DNA from: Ceratotherium simum simum
Taxonomy: Eukaryota > Chordata > Mammalia > Perissodactyla > Rhinocerotidae
Direction of reading: 5' to 3'
DNA length: 64,000 nt
Assembly (NCBI RefSeq): GCF_000283155.1
Contig: NW_004454156.1
Span: 33,327,558 to 33,391,557, forward strand
Shown: positions 11,350-22,599 of the stretch, in pieces
Layout of the letters: every line of letters starts with the position of its first letter
Numbering within the stretch: the stretch's first letter is position 1
Made by a program: the position numbers and the translations under genes
The notes under the pieces: generated by a model
What the model saw: only the letters and a program-made list of their open reading frames with translations
Told to the model about the DNA's origin: nothing
Databases searched by the model: none

Positions 11350-11585
11350 GCAAACACATTGCCTTAGAGTTAAACAGAACCGGGTTTTATTCCTGCCTCT
11401 GTCACTTATTAGCTGTGTGCCCTTGAGCAAGTTACTTAACCTCTCTGAACCTCAGCTTCCTTATTTGAAAAATGAATATATTACATTAGCTCACAGAGCA
11501 CTTATGAGATTTAAATGACTTTGTGCATCTGAAGGCTGGGAACAGCGCCTGGCACACAGAGTGAGCTCAACTGAGATGGGTTCCA
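11350..11585 (+). mobile_element. MIR SINE, nearly full length
   Basis: The central core is almost intact: 'cttattagctgtgtgccctt', 'gagcaagttacttaacctct' and 'ctgaacctcagcttccttat', ending in 'cagcgcctggcacacagagt'. Confidence 0.9.
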
Positions 11586-11639
11586 TTTTTCTCCCAATCC
11601 TTCTTCCTTAGGTGCCTAAGGACCTAATCACACCTATTT

Positions 11640-11790
11640 TCCTTTTTGACAGCAATCCTTCATCATGCCCCAGTTTTGTATTATAATATTGATAAATTAA
11701 ATGCAAATAGTCAAGAGTCATCTAATTCATTACATTTGGCTTCAATGACAATTACTAATTGTTCCAAGCCTCCTGGCAGGATATGGCAGC
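11640..11790. promoter_or_regulatory. Candidate regulatory element: AT-rich block with perfect octamer
   Basis: This block contains no recognised repeat. It carries the perfect POU octamer ATGCAAAT at 11701-11708 together with several TAAT-type homeodomain cores ('ctaattcattac', 'attactaattgtt'). Such clustering is common in conserved developmental enhancers, but no conservation data were available, so function is inferred. Confidence 0.35.
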
Positions 11791-12059
11791 TGTAGGGTAG
11801 CCTCAGGCTATTGGTTTGGCCCTACTGGACCATGAATTCATATGTTTATGCTAATAAGGAAGAAATGGCGCTTGTGAAATAGGTTAGATACACCTCTTTA
11901 ACCATTGGGGCGTCAGTTAGACCCCTAGACATTAGGAAATTACTGTCATTCCCCAGAAACATGCAGCTCCCCACTACCCGTTTATACTCACACACCATAC
12001 TTACTCAGTGCTAGGCATCCCCACTACAGGTGGTGATCACAAAGTATGGGGGATATAAG

Positions 12060-12592
12060 AAAAAAAAACTCAAAACTCTTGAGTGTAGGTGTGACCTGTG
12101 ACTAGCTTCTAACCAATAGAATACAGCAAAAGAGGGGGATATACATCATTACATATAAGTGATGATGTGAATATGTCACATCAGATTATAGCACCCGTTT
12201 TGGTGAAATATCTTACTCTCTTGCTGCTTTTGAGCAAGCAGCCATATTAGGACATGCCATGTGTCAAGGAACTAGGCAGTCTCCAGGAGCTGAGGGCAAC
12301 CTTCACTAACAGCCATCAAGAAACTGAAGCTCCCAGGCCCATAGCTCAGAAAACTGAAATCTACCAAGAGCTGTATAACTTTGGAAGCAGATCCTTCCTC
12401 AGTCAAGTATCCAGATGAGAACCCAGCCCTAGTCATTACCTTAATTACAGTCTCACAAAGGACGCACCTAAACCATGTCCAGACCCACAGCAATGTGGGT
12501 TGGGAGTTGCTTTACGCCACAAGCAGTGTGAGTTGCATTTAGCCACAAGTTTATAGTAATATTGTTACACAGAAGTAGATAGCTGATATACA
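12060..12592 (+). mobile_element. MaLR-type (MLT1-like) LTR
   Basis: The second half follows a MaLR LTR: 'ttggaagcagatccttcctc', 'cagatgagaacccagcccta', 'caagtttatagtaatattgt' and a terminal 'cagaagtagatagctgatat'. The 5' part is weaker ('actagcttctaaccaataga'). It appears to be a solitary LTR with no internal viral region beside it. Confidence 0.65.
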
Positions 12593-12763
12593 CGGCAGTG
12601 CTAAATGAGTGGATTAATGACTCAATGAATGAGAAATTACAGAAAACTTCTAATCATAAAAGGGGCAGATCAAGATATTTTAATTCAACATACTGTGTCT
12701 ATTTTAAACTCTATTTATGCAGAGTACTAGCTAATTATGCTGAGGGGTGGTGGGGTTGGTTCA

Positions 12764-13200
12764 TTAACCAGGGTAGGCCAACTGTTGTAACAAACAACCC
12801 CAAAACCTTAATGAGGATGGACACAATAAAGGTTTATTTTTCACTCACATCAGAATCCAATGCGGGGCTGTAGAGGAGCAGGAAGGGAACTGACCTCTGC
12901 TCCATGCAGTCGTTCAGGGACCCAGGCTCCTGCTATCTTGTCGCTTCCCCATCCTCTAGGCCTCAGAGTCTTCCACTGGGTCCTCTGCAGCCAGCTGGCA
13001 GACAAGGGAAGAGAGAGAGCATGGAGAGCTATGGCTTTTTAGTTAGGCGCAAGGTCAGGGAGTAGACAAGTCACTTCTGTTCTCATTCCTTGGCCACAAC
13101 TCAGTCACATGGGTTCACCCAACTGCAAGGGATGCTGGCAAATGTGGTCCATCTCATGCCCACAAGGAAAAGGAAAGGGTTTAGTGGATCCATACTAGCC
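12764..13200 (-). mobile_element. Ancient LTR-like repeat, family uncertain
   Basis: 'gtaacaaacaaccccaaaac', 'ataaaggtttatttttcact', 'gggacccaggctcctgctat' and 'ccacaactcagtcacatggg' define a repeat found widely in mammals. A relative in the same orientation lies at 40662-41020. The strand is given for LTR orientation, since the T-rich polyadenylation-like side reads in reverse. Confidence 0.5.
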
Positions 13201-13334
13201 TCTGCTCCAGAAAAGTCATGGTGAAGATACCAGAATAATGAAGCACAGCCTTGACCACGAGTAATTCACAATGTACTGAGCAAAACAGGCAAGTAGCAAC
13301 AAATGATAACACACGGTACAATAGGAAATATTCT

Positions 13335-13358
13335 CGAGAGAGACAGAGAGAGAGAGAG
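13335..13358. repeat. GA-rich simple repeat
   Basis: An interrupted run of GA dinucleotides with a single CAG interruption. Confidence 0.9.
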
Positions 13359-13394
13359 GCAACCTGCTTTAAAGGAAACTTGGAGCTAAGCCTC

Positions 13395-13640
13395 AGCTTA
13401 GCCTCCTGTGTTGACTTTTGACCCAGATTTATTTACTTACCTTCTCTGAGCTTCTGCTTTCTCATATTTAAATTTGAGAAAATAACTTCATCTCCCCATG
13501 CCTCAGTTTCCTCCCCTATTAAATAGAAATAACATTGCCTCCCTCAAAAGTGTGCTGTGAAGATGAGATAATCCATGTAAATAAAATGCTTAGCATAGTA
13601 TCTGGCACATAGCGAAGATTCTACAATATTAGCTATTATT
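13395..13640 (+). mobile_element. MIR SINE followed by ATT-rich tail
   Basis: 'tctccccatgcctcagtttc', 'atgcttagcatagtatctgg' and 'cacatagcgaagattctaca' mark the 3' half. An imperfect ATT/ATC simple repeat follows at 13635-13670. Confidence 0.8.
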
Positions 13641-14029
13641 GTTCGTTATTATTATCATTATCATTATTGTATATTTTGGGGGCCTGAAAGGATTTGGAAA
13701 TTCTTCGTAAAGTGTAGTGAGTTTTTCTGTATGCAGTAGATAGTTGTTTCATTGTCCAAGGGCTTTGGGAGCTCAGAATAAGAAGGGATTGATTCTGACC
13801 CTTGGAGAGTAGAATGGGCTTCCTGGAGGAGGTAGCATTTAATCCAAGCTTTGAAGCATCAGAGCCATCTCCACTGCATGAGCTGTTGCCTGACAACCAT
13901 AACAATCATCCTCTTCATCCCAGAAGAGGTACAGACTGAGAGGGGAGGAGATGAGATCCACAGAATCCGTGACAGGCTGAGAGGTGACTGCGGGAACATT
14001 CATCAGCTCCTGATTAGAGGCAGGGACCC

Positions 14030-14270
14030 TCCGCCTCCATCTTTCGGTAGCTTGGATGATTTAAAACAAAATTTAACAAGAAGCATGAGGTGATGCAGCA
14101 GGTAATAAACTTATGGAATTCATTTCCCCAGGAGGCTGCCGAGGTGGAAATTTTAAATCATTTCCCAAAAAGCTTAGTTAAATTCATGATTGATTGATTC
14201 CTAAAGGATGATCAAAGCCTGCTAGGAAGCAAATTCTTAAACTTTTAAGATGGAAGTCTTGGAAAACATG
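14030..14270 (+). mobile_element. Ancient CR1/L3-type LINE 3' fragment
   Basis: 'gatttaaaacaaaatttaac', 'atggaattcatttccccagg' and 'gattgattcctaaaggatg' follow the pattern of CR1/L3 3' ends (a row of 'gaactcattgcc-caggagg' then 'aggat-gat'). These are among the oldest LINEs in mammals. Confidence 0.55.
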
Positions 14271-14817
14271 TGTACCCTCCTACTTCTCTCTGCATCCCTG
14301 TCATAGACAAAATATTAGGCTGCATGTATCTTCAGGTTGACTCACTGTGACAATTCAGTTAGAGACTCACTGCAAGGAGATCCCTGAAATAGCACTTTGG
14401 ACCAGGAAGGGCCAACACAGGGCACCTGTGCCATCACTCCTCGCCGACAGGTGCAAGGCAGACATGGCTAGTCCATCACAGCACCATGTCCTGCTGAGCA
14501 CCATCTCAGCTCCAGACTCCTTCCAAGCATAGTCACTACTTGGCCATCCCCAATGGACTCCACCCTTTTATGTAAGATGAAAACAAGGCCCAAGGAGTAG
14601 AAGCGATTATCTAAGAAGTTTGCTCCAAGGTTATCCCTTTAAAATCTCTAGACAGGCCACATAGCGTGAGAATCCAATAAAATCTAGTGTCTATGCCTCT
14701 GTGCCAAGTGATGGAGAGACAGGCAGTCCTGCAGTCCCTTCCCTCCTTTCCTAGTCATAAACCTGCTATTTGCTTTGTATAATGGAAGTCTGGACTTAGG
14801 AGGTAATAATACATGAG
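14271..14817. other. Unassigned sequence
   Basis: No gene or repeat recognised. The stretch has average composition and no frame with a recognisable domain. Confidence 0.4.
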
Positions 14818-14895
14818 AGTCAGGAAGAGGAAGAAGATGAGGTGGAGATGGAGGAAGGATGAAAAGGAGGAGGGGCAGGAGGGAGAGGGGAGAAA
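14818..14895. repeat. Purine-rich tract
   Basis: About 78 bases of nearly uninterrupted A/G on the plus strand; mirror-like GGA/GAA stretches could favour triplex DNA. Confidence 0.8.
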
Positions 14896-15100
14896 CTTCC
14901 ACGTATGTAGTACATTTGACACTCTGCAAACACCTTTATATCTGCTATTATTATATTTAACTCTGACTATATACCCAGCTTCATAAAGAATGAAAAAATG
15001 AGGCTCAAGGAGGTGAAGTTAGTGCCTAAGATCACACAGATCCTAAGTGGTCGAGCTACGACTCAGACCAGGCTCCCTGTACCAGCCCAGCTCATTTTCC
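14896..15100 (-). mobile_element. MIR SINE, antisense
   Basis: 'tgaaaaaatgaggctcaagg', 'aggtgaagttagtgcctaag' and 'atcacacagatcctaagtgg' follow the MIR complement; the terminal A-box side is diverged. Confidence 0.75.
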
Positions 15101-15444
15101 ACTTCCACAAAAGAATTCATTTGGAAGTAAATCTCTCTCCTTCTCTCGATATCAGATGCACCAGTCTTCCATGTGGACTGAGAGGGCAAATCAGCTGGAC
15201 CAGCCCCTGTCTCCTGACAGCACGACTTGTCCCCTTGACCCATGCTGTTTTGTCCCTGGCTCTCCTGCTGCCCAGAGAAGGAAGACACGTTTGTTGATGC
15301 ACTAACAGAGAGCACCCTTCTGTGGCAGCTGAGGATGGCACTCAGGTACCAGGCATCCACCATCTCCAGGCCAGATCTTGTCTCCTCTCTAATGATGATA
15401 TTGGTGCCACTGGAAATAACCTAATTCACCAACTGCCTATTATT

Positions 15445-15840
15445 GGTTCACCCAACAAGTATTTATTGAGTGTTTACTATGTTCTGGGCATTGGGCCAGG
15501 CCCTGGGACACAGCACTGACAAGACAGTCCATGGAGCTTATCTTGTAGGGGGAAGATAGTTAATGAACATGTTTACAAATAAATGGAGAAAATAATTTCA
15601 GAAGTGATGAATATGATAACCAGGGTCATCTGATGGAGAGTGACTGGGGATTAAGCAGGGTCAGCCTACTGTAGACAGGCCTCTCTGAGGAGGTGACTTT
15701 TAAGCCGACACCTTAAGGATGAAGAGGAGCATCCATGTAAAGAGAAGAGGGAAGAGCATCGCAGGCATGTGGAATGTCAAGTCAAAGGCTCCAAGGCAGG
15801 AAAGCTTGTGTTCAAGGAGGAGAAGGCCAGCAGGAAGTGA
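15445..15840 (-). mobile_element. LINE-2 3' end, antisense
   Basis: A continuous copy from the 3' tail ('caacaagtatttattgagtg', 'gccaggccctgggacacagc') into the end of ORF2 ('caggcctctctgaggaggtg', 'aaggctccaaggcaggaaag'). Confidence 0.9.
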
Positions 15841-15844
15841 AAAC

Positions 15845-15940
15845 AGGAGTCGTTACCCCATTTGAAAGATGAGCAAAGCAAAGACGAGGCCTGGAGAGTT
15901 GGAGCAACTTGTCTAAGATCTCACAGGAATTTTTGAGGGG
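15845..15940 (-). mobile_element. MIR SINE fragment, antisense
   Basis: 'taccccatttgaaagatgag' and 'caacttgtctaagatctcac' identify the MIR core complement directly after the L2. Confidence 0.65.
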
Positions 15941-16429
15941 CACAAGTTAAACGGACGCCCCCAAATGGATGTGATGTTGTAAACAGTGTCTCAAGGTCTG
16001 TGTCAGAGAGCAGCCTCTCTGTGGCTCACTATTCACCTCTTCTCCCTGCTCGGTCCCCTCTCAGGGTCCTGATCTTCCCACATATGATCTTCCCTGATTC
16101 TCGGGGTCCTCCATGAGTCAATCACAATCAACCCCCAGGCAAGTGACTGCAATATCACCAGCTGGAGATGAGAATCTGAGCCAAGGCAGGCTACAAGGAT
16201 GGAGAGGGGATGCTTTCTGAACAGAGAAGTCCCTCGCTGCCGGTAAACTTCCTTCTCCAGCCAGGAGAACAGCGGAGGAGGAATAGCACATAGAATGACA
16301 TGATCCATGAGGCAGGTGGCTGGCTTGTTTTTCCAAAAGCATCAGCTAATCTCAGGAGCTGAGCTAGAATTCCAGTTTGTCATGTCTGTTGGAGGAAAGT
16401 CCTCTGTGTTCTCTTCATTTTAGTTCAAA

Positions 16430-16545
16430 CTATTTCCTGAGCAATTATTTCACCCCTTCCTCTGGGTTCATCCCTAACTTCTAGAACAGTGCCTGCACCC
16501 AGTAGACACCTAATAAGTATCAGTGGAATGAATGAACAGGGTATA
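16430..16545 (+). mobile_element. LINE-2 3' tail
   Basis: 'acttctagaacagtgcctgc', 'gacacctaataagtatcagt' and the terminal GGAATGAATGAA. Confidence 0.7.
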
Positions 16546-16574
16546 CACGGTAAGAGAAGGATGCAAAAGTTCAT

Positions 16575-16690
16575 AAGCCCATTCATTCAGTCAATCAATC
16601 ATTTACTTGTTATTTATCAATAAATACTCCTTGCCTGATATGTATCCGGCACTCTGCTAGACATGAAGTGGGAGGGTATAAAAGATGGAA
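16575..16690 (-). mobile_element. LINE-2 3' tail, antisense
   Basis: 'ccattcattcagtcaatcaa' followed by 'ccggcactctgctagacatg'. It faces the sense L2 tail at 16430-16545, giving a tail-to-tail pair of two separate copies. Confidence 0.6.
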
Positions 16691-16784
16691 AACACACATC
16701 TGTTCATTGATTCACTCACTCACTCACCTGTATTGGGCACCTGGATTAACATTTCACAGCACTTCGTATTTACATGGCTTCATT

Positions 16785-17010
16785 TTATAGCAGCAATTTA
16801 AGAGCAAAGTTTTTTGGAGCCAACCCTAAGTTTAAATCAGGCCTGACCATCTGTATGATCTTGGGAAAGTTACTTAACCTCTCTTTCTCCATCAGAAAAA
16901 TGGGAATAATAATGCATTTCTTCCTGTGTTATTGTAAGTCTTCATGTAATAACATGTGAAAGGTGCTGAGCAGAGATCCTAACCATGGGAAGTACTCATT
17001 AAGTGGTAGC
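16785..17010 (+). mobile_element. MIR SINE, nearly full length
   Basis: 'aatttaagagcaaagttttt', 'cttgggaaagttacttaacc', 'tggtgtgcc'-type 3' end seen as 'ggaagtactcattaagtggt'. Confidence 0.8.
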
Positions 17011-17014
17011 TAGT

Positions 17015-17312
17015 CTCATTATTAGAATGTATGTTATTTTTAATCTCCTACCAATACCTTGAAGTAGATATTTTGCCCCCATTTTACAGAGCTGAAAGTT
17101 GTGGAAAGTCACATGGCCAAATATCTCGAGGAGCCAGAACTCATGCCTTCTGATTCCAAATAAGGCATTTGGGAGGCTTACTGGGCACCAGAGTAGAAAT
17201 TTTCCCATTGGATGCTCACTTTTTACATGCAGTCACTGAAGTCATAGAGGTTAAGTAGATTGCCCAAGGTCAACAGTCTTGGTGGAGATGGGATTCAAAC
17301 CCAACTTTCTTG
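17015..17312 (-). mobile_element. Two antisense MIR fragments
   Basis: The first (to about 17175) shows 'cccattttacagagctgaaa' and 'gtcacatggccaaatatctc'. The second (17205-17312) repeats the core with 'gtcatagaggttaagtagat', 'tgcccaaggtcaacag' and 'gggattcaaacccaac'. Confidence 0.65.
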
Positions 17313-17534
17313 GGTTCTTGGGTTCTCACTCTGTGTCAGTCAAGGTACTCAATTCCAAAAACGTGAAATTAAACAGGGCCCAGGCCATGCCCTTGAGGAC
17401 ACTCCGCCTAGGGAGGTACAGGCGGTTAGAATGGAGATGTATCTCCTGAGAAGAAAGACTCATGGGGAACTTGACTGCAGTCTTCACAAAGAGATGAAGG
17501 ACCATCCTTTGAGTAGGGAAGGCAGAGTAATAAG

Positions 17535-17700
17535 GTAGCACAACACATGGGCTTTAGAGTCAGGCAAACCTAGGTTCGTGTCCACCTTTGCACTCTCAAG
17601 CCTCAAGATCTTGGCAAAGTCATTTAATGTCGCCAAGTCTCAGGTTCCTCACCTCTAAAATGGACGTGGTAACACTTATCTCCGTAGGCTGCTCACAGTC
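17535..17700 (+). mobile_element. MIR SINE
   Basis: The 5' tRNA-related side is retained: 'gggctttagagtcaggcaaa', 'cctaggttcgtgtccacctt', then 'tcaggttcctcacctctaaa'. Confidence 0.8.
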
Positions 17701-17704
17701 AATC

Positions 17705-17850
17705 AGAAATGGGCTCCATCCTTAGTTCTGCCTCTTCTCAGGGGCATCAACCATAAGTTCCATGAGGGCGGCGCCTCTGAAGATCTTGTTTGTTGTAGCA
17801 TCTTCGTGGCTGGCATATAGCATGGGCACCATGTAAATGGAGAGGGTGGA
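17705..17850 (+). mobile_element. LINE-2 3' fragment
   Basis: 'aagttccatgagggcggcgc', 'cttgtttgttgtagcatctt' and 'cgtggctggcatatagcatg' correspond to the L2 tail with the usual 'gcaggga' degraded. Confidence 0.6.
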
Positions 17851-17949
17851 TCAGGCAGGCATCCTGGACATGGAAGAAAGCACGAGAAAAATCATGGAGG
17901 TATGAAACAATGGGAAGCCATCAGAAAATTGGAAATAAAATAACTAGTG

Positions 17950-18605
17950 GGTGTGGCTGTACCTATGAAGGTATATGGGGGAGGCAGGCAGGACATTGAC
18001 AAGAAGGAGAGGCAGGAACCTGCGGACCATACTGAGGACCTGCCCTTACTCACCTAGTTCCCTACCTCAAGTTGTGTGTCAAGTCTGTTCACCACTGCAT
18101 TTCTAACAAGGGGGCTGAGGTGGACACTGCAAATTGTCTACCCAAAGGCTGTATAACAAATTTCTCTTTGTCATCCTCTATCAGAAAGGTCGAAAAGCTA
18201 AAACAACATATTTGCCATTTCCCAGGAGAGCTATATACACAGTTCTGGCCAGTGAGAGGTGGTAGAAGGCCCAGAGGATCTTTTCCTTTCTAGGAGAAGT
18301 CGTGTGTCCACGTGTGCAAGTGTGTGTATGTGCACGTGTGTGCGCATGTGCATGCTTGTGTGTGTGCGTGTGTTGTCCTTTTCCTCTTTTTGTTACTTGC
18401 CCCTGTCCCCTTCTAACCTACTGGAAGACTCCTGGGGATGCAGCAGCCACTGTGAGCTGTGAGGTGACAAGCAGGAGGCTGTAGGTCTAGGTGGGGATGA
18501 GAGTGGAGCACTTGTTCTATTCGACAAATAATTCTTTATTTGTTTAAGTCACTAGAGAGAGGTTTCTATCATTCGTAGCCAGAAGCAATCCTAGCACATA
18601 CAAGG
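17950..18605 (+). mobile_element. Probable old LTR element, interrupted by TG-rich DNA
   Basis: The 3' end ('tttatttgtttaagtcacta' then 'tagccagaagcaatcctagc') has the usual layout of a mammalian LTR terminus. Upstream identification is weak, and a TG-rich stretch at 18305-18372 breaks the copy. Confidence 0.4.
18305..18372. repeat. Imperfect (TG)n microsatellite
   Basis: TG-rich stretch interrupted by CACG and CATG motifs. Confidence 0.9.
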
Positions 18606-19544
18606 ACTTGCTGGCCATCCTCTCCAAGTAGCCTGCTCTGGGCAGATCTTTGCTGATTTCCCCTACTCCTCTTCTCTTAGACTAATCTTCTAGAAGTTTC
18701 CAACTGGAGTCGTCAAGATGCTACCCCACTAGACTTCTCTTCCAAACCATGATCCTGGCCTCATGAGCGAGATATTTCCTTTCACCTTCTGACTGGGGCA
18801 CCAGGAATAATTTCTTTATCAGGGTGACACTCAAGGGAGAAATGACTTACAAGTGATGCGGTCTCGATTTTGCAGTTTTGTCTGATGCTGTTTCAGATCC
18901 CCAGCTCCCTGACTGCACTGTCAGCCATGTTGAAAACACCACAACTTCTGGGCTATCAGGCCCCCAAGGGGCCTTTCCGGGAATCACGGGGTAGCAAGAG
19001 CAAATCTCAATATGTTTATCCTTAGCCTTTTTCTTTTCTGCATTGGCTTGAGGATAATTAGGATTATGATGGTCTTTTTACTGTAGTCTTTTTTCTTCCT
19101 CTATGAGCTCTTTAGAACCAAAGGGACAGGCCCAAGGGAAGCTAGACAAGGAGCTTATGCCATAACAACAGAGAACAGAAAGAAACAGAGTGGGCCGACC
19201 GCCCTGTCACCAGGCAGACCAGAGGAGGACTCCCTGATGTCAGGAAGAATTGACCAGGACTTGGAAATGAGCAAAATCAAGTACCTGGTGTCCTTTTGGT
19301 AGCGTTCTTGGTATTGTCGAGTAGATCTCAAGGGATTATCTGTTCCTACCAGGATGAGCACCTTTCACAGATTTCAACCAATTAGGCTATTTTACAGCTC
19401 TATACGGCAGAAGTTGTGGAAAACTCATACTAATGCAAATGATTCTTGTCCATGGCAATGAAAATGAATTTTATCTGGTAGAAATATAATTGATTTCCAC
19501 CCAGTAGGAAAAAATAACCCCAGCCAGTACGCTTTATCGCCCAA
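18606..19544. other. Unassigned sequence
   Basis: No gene or named repeat recognised. A minus frame of 68 codons at 19155-19361 shows no domain. Confidence 0.4.
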
Positions 19545-19917
19545 TAGCAGTGGTGCTCCGCGTCATTTGGGTATATCTGGGACTTGCCCAACAGTCTTTC
19601 AGGGAGTCTGTTAGGTCAAAACTATTCTCGTAATAACAGTAAGGCATTATTTGCCTATTTTTCTCTCATTTTGTCACAAGTGTATGGTGTTTTCCAGAAA
19701 CTACATGACTTGTGATGTTACTGTCATTGCTCTGACTGGTAATGGAATGTGTGCTTTGTGTACTCTTGTGTTTTAAAATTTTCTCCATTTTATTTTCTAA
19801 TATGGCAAATATTGGTGGAAATAACCCACATAAACAAAACCTCTTTGAGGTCCTCAATAGTTTTTAAGAGTGTAATGGGGTCCTGAGACCAAAAAGTTTA
19901 AGAACTGCTGCCTTGTA
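19545..19917 (-). mobile_element. hAT-type DNA transposon remnant
   Basis: The 3' side 'aatggggtcctgagaccaaa' and 'agtttaagaactgctg' is the complement of a common hAT terminus (cagtggttcttaaactttttgg type). Upstream 'ggaatgtgtgctttgtgtac' and 'ataacccacataaacaaaac' belong to the same family. The left boundary at about 19545 is approximate. Confidence 0.65.
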
Positions 19918-19965
19918 GAATATTAACTAATTTTGCATTTACTGGCAATTCGTTTCAAATGATTG

Positions 19966-19970
<5 letters not shown>

Positions 19971-20020
<50 letters not shown>
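19971..20020. repeat. Compound microsatellite (TG)14(AG)11
   Basis: Uninterrupted TG at 19971-19998 passes directly into uninterrupted AG at 19999-20020. Its purity suggests it is polymorphic. Confidence 0.97.
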
Positions 20021-20021
<1 letters not shown>

Positions 20022-20799
20022 ACTGGTTTTAATATCTTACTGGTCCCTATATTAATAAATGAGATAAATAAAATCTTTGTTCACTTTATATCTGTACAAG
20101 TGTCATGTTTTCTTTGACTTTTAAAAACTATACTTTAACACTGGGCTTGACATAGAGGAGGGAGAGGCGTGGCCGAGGAGAAGGTCAAGGGTTCTGGACC
20201 ATGTTGAGGACGCCCAGGCAACATGAAGATGGCTGCCATACTCTCTGTGTGCCCAGCAGCACAGAGCCGTGTGACAGTCAACACCGCAGACTACCCCTCA
20301 TCGTTCAGACAAGGACAGCTCATGAACCCCGCACAGCAGCCGCAGGTCACCGCAGGACTCCAGCCCACGTCCAGAGGCTCAGCTGAGCCCATCCAGAGTT
20401 TCCTGCATGGAAATTCCTTTTTCAACAGCCCTGTGTTTCTGTAAGCCCCTCCAAAATGAAAGTCGAGGTTCCTGACACCCAAGAGGGCAGGGGTGGTGGG
20501 ATAGAGGAGAAAGTCCTACCACCAGCACTAAGGTAGAATGGGCAATGTCACACCATCCAGTTTCATGGCCCAACCCCCCCAGAGAAGCCAAGAGACATGC
20601 CCAAGGTGACACCAACTCTTGGAGGAGGTGACAGGACTAGAATGTGGGGACCCCATCTCCCAGTGCACTCTTGCCACTGTTTCTCCTGCCTTGTTACATT
20701 GACAAATCCTACTAAGTCCTGTGCTCAACTCTCTCAGGAATAAATACATTTGTAGAGGCCTTCAGAGTTCACCAGAGGAGAATGGTGCAGATTTTGTAA
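20021..20799. other. Unassigned sequence, includes one short open frame
   Basis: No repeat recognised. The plus frame 20223-20444 (73 codons) starts in a GATGGCTGCC context that is also a YY1-like site. It has no domain or recognisable homolog and is not called as a gene. Confidence 0.4.
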
Positions 20800-20945
20800 C
20801 CTCCGTCACTGGATCTCTTAGACTGGCCACTTATCCTCACCGAGCCTCAGTTTCCTCATCTGATTGTGGAGGTAAAAAGAGGAATAACACAAACGAACCA
20901 GCCGTTGGGCCCTTAAGGGGTGCTGAACAAATATTTGCTGACTCA
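20800..20945 (+). mobile_element. MIR SINE fragment
   Basis: 'ccacttatcctcaccgagcc', 'tcagtttcctcatctgattg' and 'gggtgctgaacaaatatttg'. Confidence 0.7.
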
Positions 20946-21140
20946 GAACCCTTTTCTCTTTCAATCAACCTCTGCTTAGGGCTGTCCAACCTGAATGGAA
21001 TCCAAGTGCTGGCCAGTGGAGAGGCACATGGCTGTGCGAGGAGATGGGGTGGGAGAGAGGGCAGAGAAAGAACTGGGGGGATCCCTCCCAGTCAAATGGA
21101 GGTAGTTGTATAGGAGATTTTTTAGCGTAGTCTCTTAGAG

Positions 21141-21188
21141 TGTGTTAGTGTGTGTGTGTGTGTGCACGTGTGTGTGTGTGTGTGTGTT
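21141..21188. repeat. (TG)n microsatellite with CACG interruption
   Basis: Two TG runs separated by a single GCACG motif. Confidence 0.95.
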
Positions 21189-21385
21189 TGATATCCTCTT
21201 AGTGCAGCAGATACAGTATTAGAAACTAATGAGTATTCCCATGACCCCCTCCCTCTGGATGCTGAGAGGGGAGGATGCTTGCCTGCAATCTCAGCCCACG
21301 TCCCTCCTTCACTGGGGAGAATTTAGGATAATGGGTGAAGCAGGAAGAATATTAACGACCTCTGAGAAGCTAAAATAATCTACAT

Positions 21386-21724
21386 CAGGTATCGCCCAAC
21401 CATGGCCCATGGGCCGAAATACAGACCTCCGCCTGTCTTTTGTACAGCCCATGAGCTAAGAATGGTTTTTAAATTTTTAAATGGTTGAAACAAAATTGAA
21501 AAAGAATAATATTTCACGACCCATGAAAATTATATGAAATTCAAATTTCAGTGTCCATAAATAAAGTTGTATTGGAACACGGTCATGCCCACTAATTTAC
21601 TTATTGTCTAGGGCTGCTTTGGGGCTTCAATGGCAGAGCTTAGCGGTTGCAACAGAGAACATATGATATGCAAAGCCTAAAATACTTCACCTCTAGCCCT
21701 TTACAGAAGAAGTTGCCTATCCTG
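21386..21724 (+). mobile_element. Non-autonomous hAT element, long form
   Basis: Starts 'caggtatcgcccaaccatgg' and ends near 'agttgcctatcctg', degenerate inverted termini. Diagnostic interior: 'ttttgtacagcccatgagct', 'acccatgaaaattatatgaa' and 'ataaagttgtattggaacac'. Relatives lie at 37399-37621 and 46077-46399. The flanking octamers no longer match well, as expected for an old insertion. The subfamily (MER30- or Arthur-like) is not certain. Confidence 0.8.
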
Positions 21725-22280
21725 ATGTGTAATAAGCCAAGAGAGAGGAAAAATACAATTCAGGCAGGTTGGGGGTCAGGAAGAATGTGGGGGAGTGGGG
21801 TACAAGTTAAGAGGGAGGCAAAGAAATTTGGGGGTGAGGGGAAGAAGCTACTGTCTCTATAAAGATATTGAGAACTCAAGAGGATCTTTAGGATGCTTTT
21901 GTGTTTTAAGAATATTCCTCATCAAAAGTCAGTAATGCTTTTTGTTATGGATACAAACATGTATCCATAACAAAATATGAAAACATCCATGAGAGTAATA
22001 ACCACCAAATTCAAGGCAATGATTCTCTCTGGAGAGGAAAGGGGAAGATGTGAGCGGAAAGGGAGATGAAGCTCTGTCTGTAATATATCGTTCGTTAAAA
22101 TTTTTAAAATTTATGTATCTGGAGAAAATCAGCTGATAAGCAATAAAAGATGAAAAGATTATTTAGTGATAGAGATGAAACCATAAGAATTGATTTTTTT
22201 AGAGTTGCCTCTGGCATACAGGATCAGGACTATGAAAGACCAAGCAAGAGATTCTTGGTCATAAGCTCTTCTAACCATTT

Positions 22281-22304
22281 GTTGTTGTTGTTGTTGTTGT
22301 TGTT
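22281..22304. repeat. (GTT)8 microsatellite
   Basis: Eight perfect GTT units. Confidence 0.97.
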
Positions 22305-22599
22305 ACTGTAGTATGTGCTACTATTTTGCCTTGAATCTAAGATGTGCATTTTTTTTTCACATTTTAACAACTCTGAGGAGGTGTTTTACAATTGGTTGTA
22401 GAACACAGTTAAATTGGCAGAGTTTTTTCTTTCTTGGTGCTACAAAAAAACAGTGGTTCATCTTATAACTTACAATCAACAGGATCTTAGATCCTCTTTC
22501 AAAGGGGAAAATAAATGAAGTAGATTCTCTTCTTTGGCATTCCACTGACATACTGAGAGAGAAGTGAAGGACCGTTCATTTCCTCTGGGTTCTGTTAAA

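Noticed and set aside
20223..20444. 73-codon frame starting in a good Kozak context
   Set aside because: No recognisable homology, no splice or promoter context; the ATGGCTGCC start is also a common YY1-like motif.
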